A stretch of 64,000 bases of DNA from Ardenticatenaceae bacterium. Lineage in GTDB: Bacteria > Chloroflexota > Anaerolineae > Promineifilales > Promineifilaceae. The translations under genes were made by a program, and so were the position numbers. Position 1 is the first letter of the stretch. The number at the start of each line of letters is the position of its first letter. Of the stretch, positions 33,382-41,502 are shown in pieces. Below the pieces are notes generated by a model. The model saw only the letters and a program-made list of their open reading frames with translations. It was not told where the DNA came from and made no database searches. The stretch is from positions 124,001-188,000 of the forward strand of contig JACKCC010000009.1 of the NCBI GenBank assembly GCA_020634245.1, read 5' to 3'.

Positions 33382-34794
33382 TTATTGAGTATTTTCCAGC
33401 CATTGGTAAGCAGCCAGGATGTCGATACGGCCGTATCCAAACGCATTATCTGGACCAGGTGTGCCCAGGTCAACGGCCGTATCCAACAACACTTTTTCCT
33501 GCTCATCCGGCGTCAGGTAGGGGAAAGCGCTCAATAACAGCGCCAACCCTCCCGAAACATGCGGCGCGGCCAACGACGTACTCGTCGCCTGGTAATACAA
33601 ACCATGCCGCTCCGTCGTGAAGATATCCACCCCTGGCGCAACAAGCTTAGGGAAAACAACCGGGCCTCCGCCGCAGTTAACCGGGCCGCGGCTGCTAAAC
33701 GTGTACATCTCATCAACGCTGTCCACTGCGCCAACCGACAACGCTTCCGGGTAATTAGCCGGGCTGGCACTGGATGCGCCATCAGGACCATAATTACCAG
33801 CAGCAAACACCGGCATAATCCCTGCCGCCCGTAACGCCTGCAAATCACGCTGAAATTCCGGATTGCAGCCCGGATTGCCATTGTCCCACGAGCTGTTGAC
33901 GATCTGCGGCGCATCGGCAGTGTCAGGATCGCCATCGGGGTCCAACAGCCACTGAAAACCTTGATGGATGGCCGTAGCTGTCGTCATACCCTTGTCGTTA
34001 AAGATTTTCACAGCGATCCACTGTGCTTGCGGCGCAACACCAATCGGCGAACCGTTGGCAGCACCGCCAACCATCACGCCCATAGTCCAGGTACCATGAC
34101 CATCCATGTCGGTGGGCGTCGTGGGATGCTCGCCATATGGATCGAACCAGCTGTTACTGCCGCCGCGCCAGCTTGCCGCCAAATCGGGATGCGACATGTC
34201 AACGCCGGTATCCATGCTGGCGACCACTACCCCCTGGCCGTAATAACCCCGTTCCCAAAGCGCGGGCGCATTAATGACCGCCAAGTTATTCGGAAGCAAA
34301 CTCATTGTTGGCTGGGAAGCGGGAATCAGCGCAACCGAGTCGGTGGTGATGGAAACCACGTCAGCACGGGCAGCCAGCTCATTAATCACATCGGCCGTAG
34401 CCATCACCGACAAGCCGTTAAACAGCCAGAAGGTGTTGATTTGATCCACTTTGCCCTGCGCACCGCGCGCTTCCAGCAGATCGCGGATTGGTTTTTGCGT
34501 GGCATCGGCCATGTTCCGCAGAGCGTTGATGACTGCCTTTTGCTGAACAGCCCACCCGGTTCCACTTATTTGGCTCGTATCGGCCTGATCAACCAATGTC
34601 ACAATGACGGTCATCATCTCATTCTGTGCCAAAGAGTCCAATTCCGTTTGAACTTGCGGCGCAATTTTCGTCCGACCATCTAGTTGACGGGGAACCATCA
34701 TCTGCAGCGCAACCCACGCGATCTTTTCACGCGCGGTGATGGCAATTCCCCCAACAATTATGATACTTGCAATGAATCGAACGTATTTGCGCAA
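33382..34794 (-). CDS. S8 (subtilisin-like) serine peptidase, exported
   Basis: The 470-residue product has an N-terminal hydrophobic signal and an inhibitor-I9-like propeptide (about residues 55-150). The catalytic domain holds the triad Asp in VVASMDTGVDMSHPD near 198, His in DMDGHGTWTMGVM near 234 and Ser in TSTSLAAPHVSGG near 418. The asparagine of the oxyanion hole lies in FAAGNYGPDG. Usual GTSMA is STSLA here, still with the serine. It should act outside the cell and could mature the giant surface proteins encoded upstream. The start is TTG at 34794, nine bases after GGGAG. Confidence 0.88.
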   Translation of the reverse strand: MRKYVRFIASIIIVGGIAITAREKIAWVALQMMVPRQLDGRTKIAPQVQTELDSLAQNEMMTVIVTLVDQADTSQISGTGWAVQQKAVINALRNMADATQKPIRDLLEARGAQGKVDQINTFWLFNGLSVMATADVINELAARADVVSITTDSVALIPASQPTMSLLPNNLAVINAPALWERGYYGQGVVVASMDTGVDMSHPDLAASWRGGSNSWFDPYGEHPTTPTDMDGHGTWTMGVMVGGAANGSPIGVAPQAQWIAVKIFNDKGMTTATAIHQGFQWLLDPDGDPDTADAPQIVNSSWDNGNPGCNPEFQRDLQALRAAGIMPVFAAGNYGPDGASSASPANYPEALSVGAVDSVDEMYTFSSRGPVNCGGGPVVFPKLVAPGVDIFTTERHGLYYQATSTSLAAPHVSGGLALLLSAFPYLTPDEQEKVLLDTAVDLGTPGPDNAFGYGRIDILAAYQWLENTQ

Positions 34795-34833
34795 GATTAC
34801 AAACTCCCGATGTAACTATAACGCAGCGCTGCC

Positions 34834-34870
34834 TGAGCTTGTTGTAGGCAATCGGGTTTCGACAGGCTCA
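34834..34870 (-). repeat. REP-like hairpin
   Basis: TGAGCTTGT (34834-34842) pairs with ACAGGCTCA (34862-34870) with one mismatch, in the 109-base gap ahead of the peptidase gene. The CTGAGCTTGT / TTCGACAGGCTCA pattern resembles the insert in nuoM (886-907), so both may belong to one dispersed repeat family. Confidence 0.45.
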
Positions 34871-34903
34871 ACCCTCGAACGGCCGTACACACCGCCCATC
34901 TAT

Positions 34904-35401
34904 TTACTGCGCGGCAATTGGTTCCAATGCCACATCACCAAAAACAATCGTGACCGGCTTGCTTGGCCTGACCGCATGGCTCACGTTGGGATACATGAGA
35001 AAGACGTTGTTGCCATCTTCTAGCGTATTCAATAGTTGTTTCCCGCTATCTTCCGGCGCTATCAGAGCGCCTTTATGCCCCTGAACTTGTAATGTCGGTA
35101 TGTCACCGGTGTCTTGAAATAACTGCTTTGCTTTCTCAGCATTAAGAATCTGCATCCGTAAATCGACCAATCCTCCGGCCGCTGTAACAGCTACCAGGTT
35201 CACCTTCACGCCATACTTATCAGCCAGCGTTTGGGCAGAAATGGCTTGATTTGCCGCCGATCCCGGCTGCCAGACCGTCTTGGTAACAACCAAACCCAGC
35301 GCAATCAACACACCGAACAGAAGTAACAAAAGCAGCCTTTTATGATCCAGGAGATCTCCAGTGGCTGATGGGGTTTTTAAACTGATAGTTTTTGGGTTCA
35401 T
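34904..35401 (-). CDS. Small membrane-anchored protein, paralogue of 32804-33277
   Basis: The 165-residue product has an N-terminal cytoplasmic tail, one helix (RLLLLLLFGVLIALGLVV) and an outer domain with DKYGVKVNLVAVTAAGGLVD and a C-terminal VTIVFGDVALEP. It is a clear relative of the protein at 32804-33277. No enzyme motif is seen. One of the two may be a chaperone, inhibitor or substrate of the peptidase encoded between them; this is inference from arrangement. The ATG at 35401 follows AGGAAAC. Confidence 0.6.
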   Translation of the reverse strand: MNPKTISLKTPSATGDLLDHKRLLLLLLFGVLIALGLVVTKTVWQPGSAANQAISAQTLADKYGVKVNLVAVTAAGGLVDLRMQILNAEKAKQLFQDTGDIPTLQVQGHKGALIAPEDSGKQLLNTLEDGNNVFLMYPNVSHAVRPSKPVTIVFGDVALEPIAAQ

Positions 35402-35416
35402 GTTTCCTGTATACAA

Positions 35417-35465
35417 GTAGACCGGCGAAGCCATTGCGACCTTGCTGCCGACCTCGCCGGTCTAC
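35417..35465 (-). other. Intercistronic hairpin after the 1542-residue protein gene
   Basis: A perfect 12-bp GC-rich stem, GTAGACCGGCGA with TCGCCGGTCTAC, encloses 25 bases, between the stop of the giant gene and the next start. No T run follows on the minus strand. It may protect the long transcript or dampen expression of the genes after it. Confidence 0.6.
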
Positions 35466-35477
35466 AAAACTCATTCG

Positions 35478-38400
35478 TTATGGAATATCAAAAGCATCCA
35501 GGTCCTGGCCAGAGCCAGCAGTCAATCCCTGGGTCACGCCATCAAAGAAGACTGACCAAGTGCCAGCATCATTGTAGATAACGTTCACGTCTGCAACTGC
35601 ACCCAGACCAGGCACCGTTGTGTTCGTGGCCAGGAACGACGCATAGAAGTGGGCTGCGTCAACGATAGTCAGACCATCAATGTCAGCATTGCCTGGCAGC
35701 CCGTTGACGCTGGCGTCCCATACCCGGCTGAATATGGTTCCATTCCAGGAATAGACATCAGCATCGTCGGCTGTACCGCCGACACCGGGAGGATTGGTGT
35801 TCCCAACTGTCGAGAAGTACAGGGTGCCACCAACAATACTGAACGCATCGATATCTTGATTATTGGCTGTTAAACCATTAGCTGTACCATCAAAGTACAC
35901 TGACCAGACACCGGCATTGTATTCAACAATGTCTTCATCTTGTACCGTACCCAGGCCTGGAACGGCCGTGTCCCCCGCAAATGAAAGGTAGAAGTGGTTA
36001 GCGTCAATCATCACTAAACCATCGACGTTCGCCCCGCCGGGCAAGCCGTCAGCAGCGGCATCCCAGGTACGGCTGAAGGCAATACCATCCGAGTTGTAGA
36101 TGTCGGCATTATCGGCCGTACCACCTACGCCAGACAAAGCGTTATTCCCGGCCGTCGAGAATGATATGCCGGCGAAAGCTGGCGGCGGCGTGAATACGGT
36201 GAATACCGTGCTGGACACAAAACTCCAATTCCCAGCCGCATCCCGGACACGCACATTCAATGTGTAATCACCATCAGCCCAGGTGCTCACGTTGATATTG
36301 GCAACGGCCGTCCATGCCGGAACAAGCGACATCGCGTTACCATTCCCTGGGCCGGGATCGGCGCCAACAAACCATTCCGCCTGGCTGATCGGACCTACTG
36401 TATCGTTAGCTGTGGCATTTAAGGTTACATTAACTGCCCCGGCTGTCGGATTCGGCGAAACGTTTACACTGCCAATAGTGGGTGCCGTTTTATCGATGAT
36501 CAGGTCCACGCTGTTGAAGACTGAACCCCAATTGCCGGCGGCATCACGGCCATGTATATAAATTATGTGTGTACCTTCGCTGAGGAAAGCAATGGTTGGC
36601 AGCGGAATGTCGCTGAAACCGTTTTCCATATTGGCATCGAACAGGCCATCACTGGGGAGCAGCGAGAAGCCGGTTCCATCAGCACCTATGGCATCAATGA
36701 AACCCTCACCAGCGGTAATGATGGACTGGACGCCATTGCTTTGTGGATCATAGAGTACGGCCGTTACCCGCACCGCTGGCATGTTAGTATTGATACCCAA
36801 CGTTCCATTGTTAGGATTAGGCATAGCACTCACATTACTGGTACTCGGTCCCGTCGTGTCAACCAGGAGATCACTGGTAGCAGCCAGACCCCAATTACCC
36901 AGAGCATCCTGGCTGCGAACCGACAACGTATAGACACCTTCAGCCATAGGAATACTGGCTGATGGGATGACAGTGTCAAGGCTGACAACTGACGCTGCAA
37001 GATTGGGCGCTATACTCGTGCCATTCCCTTCACCTGGATCGCCGCCGATGAAGAATTCACCCATAGCCACATTCAATCCACCACTGTTACTGTCATTCCC
37101 CGTGGCGTGTAAGGCTACGTCACTCAAGCCGTCACTGGGATTGGGCAAAAGCGTAATGCCGGTCGTAGCTGGCCCTGTTTTATCCAGATTGAGAATCGCA
37201 AAACTAAACGGTCCCCAGTTTCCGGCACTGTCTTGCCCATGCACATAAACCGTATGCTCGCCTGAAGAAAGCGTTGACAGGTCTGCGGCAAGGATGACAC
37301 CATTCACAGCCTCAGTCGGTGAAGCAAATGCACCCAACATACCCGTCGCCACGCCACTGGTACTGTCGATGTAATATTCGGCTGCCGCAATGTCGCTGTT
37401 ACCAGAATTAACATCGTTGATTAAAGCTGCAATCGTTACATCAACAGATCCTTTTGTCGGGTTAGGCGTCAACACAATATCGCTGGTAGACGGTCCAGTC
37501 GTATCTCCCGTAGTACCGGGCGCAGCCGAGTATTCCAGGAAAGTCATCATACCGCCAAAACCCTGTTCGCCATTGTTGTGAAGCATCAAATTACCGTCGT
37601 ACAAGGCAAATTTGCTGCCTTGTGTGGTCGCTGCCGGAACGGAAGCAATCGCATCAAGGGTTTGTCCGGGGCTAATCGTTTCTGCCACCATCCGGTAGAA
37701 ATATTGCAGAGGATGACCATCATTGCCAATAACCGCTTCAAACATGCCAGCCAATGACATGGAATGATATTGCTGACCAGCATTGGCGTAGCGCAGCAAA
37801 ACCTGGTCACCAGCACGCATGGGAATCGGAGTTGTGTCGGGATAGGATTTGCCGTTGATTAAGTAATATTGGGGCACGTAATCGCGCATGTCGAAAGCGG
37901 CCGGGTTTGCGGAATTATTCAGCGCCGGATCAATTTCACTGAGCATGACCAGCGCCTCTTGCTGGAAGGCTGTTGTTCCGCTGTTGTAAGCCAGGCCGGG
38001 GGTAGACGGCCGTACAATCAAAGCACCATACAACCCCATCGCTGCCTGATATTGGCTGCTGGGCAGTAAACCAGCTTCGTACAAGAAAGTGCCCGGATTG
38101 TTGGTCACGAACGTGTACTGCGTCGTACCGCCATTGGCCGCCGCGCCAACCATGTCCGGGATCATCTCTTGCCCCTGGAACAGGATACCGCTGGTTTGAG
38201 GCAGCTCATTCGTCAGGTTAATAATGACCGTTTCACCCTCGTTAACAATGATCATCGGGCCGGGCAGTTGCGCATCACCAACGGCCGTGTCTGAGTAACC
38301 CCAGATTGGCACCGTTGCGCCATCCGGCATCATGACTGATCCCGTTTTAGCCCACAAGTCGCAGGTGCGCACCGAGCCGGACAGAGAACAAGTATTGGCC

Positions 38401-40106
38401 GGTAAAACTGTCGGCGGTACGGCCGAAGCCGGTACCAGAATAGTTGCCGCCGTGCAGCCTATCACCGGGCAAACCGGTGTGCTCCAATATTGTGAACCGG
38501 CCAGATCGGTACGAAACACGTAATTGCCTTCAGGCAGATTGAACATCGCCACGCCGCTGGCATTGGTTGTACTGCTGCGTCCCAGATAGGTCGGTCCAGC
38601 ATTGTCAAACAGATAAACCACCCGGTTGGGCACGCCTAAAGCGCCATCACTGACCGTTACGGCAACTGTGTCGAACAAAGGAACGTTAACCGTATCGGCC
38701 GTACAGTCCACACCACTGGATGGAATTGTGCAGGTATCAGACCCAGCAGCGCCACCGCTGAAAAACTGATAGCCATTTAGATCGGCACGGAAGTTATAGC
38801 TGCCGGGAAGGAGCGTGAAAGATACCTGGCCATTGACATCGGTGATGCCTGTCATACTGGCGTAAATCGTGCCGCTAAAGGCATAAACATTCACTCCTTC
38901 CAGAGGGCCGTTGCTGTCTTGAACTGTGACAGTTATCGGTGTTGACACTGTAACCGAATCAGTTGTGCAACCAGGAATAGTGCAGGTGTCCACGCCGCTG
39001 GCCCCACCGCTGAAGAACTGTGTACCGTTCAAATCAGCGCGGAAGTTGTAATCGCTAGGCGTTAACGTAAACGAGACATGCCCGGTTCCTTCAGTGACGC
39101 CGCTTTTGCCGGTGTAAGCAGTACCGCTAAAGGCATAAACGTTCAGTCCGGCCTGTCCCGTACCATTCGTGTCGGCGACAAAGACATCTACAGCCGAAGT
39201 GACCGTAACCGAATCGACCGTACAGCCGGGGACAGTACAGGTATTGTTGCCGGGAGTAGTACCGCTAAAAAATTGTGTGCCATTGAAGTCGGCGCGGAAG
39301 TTATAATCGCCGGGGAGCAGTGTGAGTGAAACCTGTCCATTGACATCAGTCACGCCGCTCTTGCCGGAATAAGTCGTGCCACTGAAAGCATAGACGCTTA
39401 CACCAGCCTGTGGATTGCTGCCGGTATCCTGTACAGTAACCACTACCGGTATTGTGACCGTAACGGAATCGGCCGTACAGTCGAGTCCCGAAGAGGGGAT
39501 ATTACAAGTATTGACACCGCTAACCCCACCACTGAAGAACTGGGTACCGTTCAGATCAGCGCGGAAGTTGTAGTCGCCGGGGACGAGCGTGAATGATGCC
39601 TGCCCGCTGCCATCCGTAACACCGCTTTTGCCGGTATAAGTCATTCCACTAAAAGCATATACACTTAGTCCAGCCTGCGCAGCGCTGTTGGTATCTTGTA
39701 CCGTAACCAGCACTGGCGAAGTGACAGTGACGGAATCGGCCGTACAACCAGTGGAAATGTCGCAAGAATTGACACCGCTTGCGCCACCGCTAAAGAATTG
39801 GGTGCCGTTCAAATCGGCGCGAAAATTATAGGTATTCGTCGCCAAATTGAACGTTACCTGCCCACTGCCATCGGTGACACCGCTAATTCCCATATAAGTT
39901 GTGCCGCTAAAAACGTACACAATGAGTCCTTGCTGCGGGGCGCCGTTGGTATCGCTTACAGTGACTAAAACAGGGTTTGATCCTGCCTGAGTCAATGGAG
40001 CGGCCGAGGCAAGCGTCACGCCGCCGATGAGGCTCAATATAAGCAATGCTGCCATTGCCATCAGCCACAGACCCTTCCTAAACTTGTTTCGTGTTTTCGT
40101 AACCAT
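35478..40106 (-). CDS. Giant secreted protein: beta-repeats, cupredoxin-like core, Ig-like repeats
   Basis: The product has 1542 residues. A signal peptide (about 1-36) is followed by five close repeats of about 86 residues (44-477), each with a YNFRADLNGTQFFSGG-type core and paired cysteines, and a sixth diverged one (478-562). These resemble carboxypeptidase-regulatory or CNA-B-like folds. Residues about 563-870 are a two-cupredoxin multicopper-oxidase-like core closely patterned on the protein at 40138-41469, but its copper histidines are mostly lost (YEAGLL and QYHSMSL). Four Ig-like units of about 100 residues begin with PNP motifs, then two C-terminal units (about 1315-1542) are shared with the giant protein at 42999-48812. 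It is likely a surface scaffold. The ATG follows AAGGAG. Confidence 0.78.
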   Translation of the reverse strand: MVTKTRNKFRKGLWLMAMAALLILSLIGGVTLASAAPLTQAGSNPVLVTVSDTNGAPQQGLIVYVFSGTTYMGISGVTDGSGQVTFNLATNTYNFRADLNGTQFFSGGASGVNSCDISTGCTADSVTVTSPVLVTVQDTNSAAQAGLSVYAFSGMTYTGKSGVTDGSGQASFTLVPGDYNFRADLNGTQFFSGGVSGVNTCNIPSSGLDCTADSVTVTIPVVVTVQDTGSNPQAGVSVYAFSGTTYSGKSGVTDVNGQVSLTLLPGDYNFRADFNGTQFFSGTTPGNNTCTVPGCTVDSVTVTSAVDVFVADTNGTGQAGLNVYAFSGTAYTGKSGVTEGTGHVSFTLTPSDYNFRADLNGTQFFSGGASGVDTCTIPGCTTDSVTVSTPITVTVQDSNGPLEGVNVYAFSGTIYASMTGITDVNGQVSFTLLPGSYNFRADLNGYQFFSGGAAGSDTCTIPSSGVDCTADTVNVPLFDTVAVTVSDGALGVPNRVVYLFDNAGPTYLGRSSTTNASGVAMFNLPEGNYVFRTDLAGSQYWSTPVCPVIGCTAATILVPASAVPPTVLPANTCSLSGSVRTCDLWAKTGSVMMPDGATVPIWGYSDTAVGDAQLPGPMIIVNEGETVIINLTNELPQTSGILFQGQEMIPDMVGAAANGGTTQYTFVTNNPGTFLYEAGLLPSSQYQAAMGLYGALIVRPSTPGLAYNSGTTAFQQEALVMLSEIDPALNNSANPAAFDMRDYVPQYYLINGKSYPDTTPIPMRAGDQVLLRYANAGQQYHSMSLAGMFEAVIGNDGHPLQYFYRMVAETISPGQTLDAIASVPAATTQGSKFALYDGNLMLHNNGEQGFGGMMTFLEYSAAPGTTGDTTGPSTSDIVLTPNPTKGSVDVTIAALINDVNSGNSDIAAAEYYIDSTSGVATGMLGAFASPTEAVNGVILAADLSTLSSGEHTVYVHGQDSAGNWGPFSFAILNLDKTGPATTGITLLPNPSDGLSDVALHATGNDSNSGGLNVAMGEFFIGGDPGEGNGTSIAPNLAASVVSLDTVIPSASIPMAEGVYTLSVRSQDALGNWGLAATSDLLVDTTGPSTSNVSAMPNPNNGTLGINTNMPAVRVTAVLYDPQSNGVQSIITAGEGFIDAIGADGTGFSLLPSDGLFDANMENGFSDIPLPTIAFLSEGTHIIYIHGRDAAGNWGSVFNSVDLIIDKTAPTIGSVNVSPNPTAGAVNVTLNATANDTVGPISQAEWFVGADPGPGNGNAMSLVPAWTAVANINVSTWADGDYTLNVRVRDAAGNWSFVSSTVFTVFTPPPAFAGISFSTAGNNALSGVGGTADNADIYNSDGIAFSRTWDAAADGLPGGANVDGLVMIDANHFYLSFAGDTAVPGLGTVQDEDIVEYNAGVWSVYFDGTANGLTANNQDIDAFSIVGGTLYFSTVGNTNPPGVGGTADDADVYSWNGTIFSRVWDASVNGLPGNADIDGLTIVDAAHFYASFLATNTTVPGLGAVADVNVIYNDAGTWSVFFDGVTQGLTAGSGQDLDAFDIP

Positions 40107-40137
40107 TCGTATCTCCTTGAGGTATTGACTGCGGCCA

Positions 40138-41469
40138 CTACTGGCAATTATTGGGTAATGGCGGATCGATCCGCATATAGGTAATTGGCCCGGTCATAGT
40201 CACGCCCCAGGAGGTAATTTGGTACAGGGCGTGGTTGTGCGAGATGATGTAATACTCACCGCACTGGTTCAAACCCTCACCGCCAACTGGGAGCGTTCCC
40301 TGTGTGCCCAAATAGGGACCACCACTATAAAACTGTCCGTAGACCATGTTGGCCAGATTGGGGATAGTTACCGGAACAGGATTAGTTATTTCATCATAGT
40401 TTTCAGCGTCGTACCATTTGAAGATCACGTCCCAGGTCTGGCCAGGCCCGATATTGATGGCAAATTTCTCGAAAGACAGGTCCTCACCCGTTGGTCCTTC
40501 CAATGGATGACCATCACGACCGATCACCAGACCGTTGTTGCCGTGGGGATGGAAAGGATAATCCTCTGTACCAACATTGAGGTAACGGACCATTCCCGGA
40601 TAGGGGTGATAATTAAGATCGCTGGGAGGCAAAGTGTCATTAAACTCGTGGATGCGGGCCAATGCGCCGTAGGGCTGATTGGGCAGCCAGGATGCATCAT
40701 TGTCGGCCACGCTGTCGGGGAAGCCACGGCCGTTAATCAGCCAATAGCGTGGTTTATAGTTATTCAGGTCGTAAGGCTGACCATTTTCCGCCGCCTGATG
40801 CTGGTAGGGGTCAATTTCCGACAGCAATACCAGGAATTCTTCCTCCGGGGTAAAGCGGCTGTCCGTCCGGTTGTAGGCATAATCAGCGCCTAATGCCGGG
40901 CGCACAATTAATGCGCCAAACAGGCCCATGCCCACTTGCATCCGCGGATCCGTACCACTTTCGTAGATGTACGTACCCGGATTATTGGTCACGAAGCTGT
41001 AAGTCATGCTGCCGCCATTAGCCGCAGCCACGTTGGTCAGTGAAGTCAAATTACCGCCACCATCAAACTGCGGTTGGGCTGGTACACCATTAGCCATAAC
41101 ATCTTCCTGACCAGGGAACAGGATCGAAGCATCTGTATTCAACGTGTTCTGTAAAATAACTGTTACCGTATCACCCTGATTGACACACAACACCGGGCCA
41201 GGATGCTGGAAATGGTCGTTGCCATTTGAGTAGCTCCACATGAACATGCTATTGCCATCGGGCAAAAGGATGTAACCGGTTTTAGTAGTCAGGGTAAAGG
41301 TCGGATTGGTTCCGGGATCAGAGGTGCAGACGATGCCAGTCGAAGGAACCGTCGATGATGTTTGCGCCTCGGCTGTCCGGGTCTGGGCCGCCTGGGCAGC
41401 TGAAAACAGCACCACACCAGCCACCAGGACCAATCCCAAGCCTATCCATTTAAAAATTGATTTACGCAT
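40138..41469 (-). CDS. Cupredoxin protein B: half of a putative split multicopper oxidase
   Basis: The 443-residue product has a signal peptide ending near AQAAQT (residue 30) and two cupredoxin domains. The first has no copper histidines where they would be expected (GTYIYESGTDPRM near 166). The second has DYPFHPHGNN with H307 and H309, and IISHNHALYQ with H411 and H413, two HxH pairs that in multicopper oxidases bind the trinuclear cluster. No Cys-containing HCH motif exists, so it cannot form a type-1 copper site alone. It lies 33 bases after the gene for protein A. Metal ions, phenols or copper itself are possible substrates. Confidence 0.82.
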   Translation of the reverse strand: MRKSIFKWIGLGLVLVAGVVLFSAAQAAQTRTAEAQTSSTVPSTGIVCTSDPGTNPTFTLTTKTGYILLPDGNSMFMWSYSNGNDHFQHPGPVLCVNQGDTVTVILQNTLNTDASILFPGQEDVMANGVPAQPQFDGGGNLTSLTNVAAANGGSMTYSFVTNNPGTYIYESGTDPRMQVGMGLFGALIVRPALGADYAYNRTDSRFTPEEEFLVLLSEIDPYQHQAAENGQPYDLNNYKPRYWLINGRGFPDSVADNDASWLPNQPYGALARIHEFNDTLPPSDLNYHPYPGMVRYLNVGTEDYPFHPHGNNGLVIGRDGHPLEGPTGEDLSFEKFAINIGPGQTWDVIFKWYDAENYDEITNPVPVTIPNLANMVYGQFYSGGPYLGTQGTLPVGGEGLNQCGEYYIISHNHALYQITSWGVTMTGPITYMRIDPPLPNNCQ

Positions 41470-41502
41470 TTTGTTGCTCCTTATTTTGGTGAACTGATTG
41501 GC

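Noticed and set aside
38670..39980. Regularly spaced repeats that could suggest a CRISPR array
   Set aside because: The period is about 255-265 bases, in frame, and encodes a protein repeat; there are no cas genes in the window.
40219..40893. 224-codon open frame antisense to cupredoxin protein B
   Set aside because: It lies wholly inside a well-supported gene on the other strand, and its length follows from codon bias.
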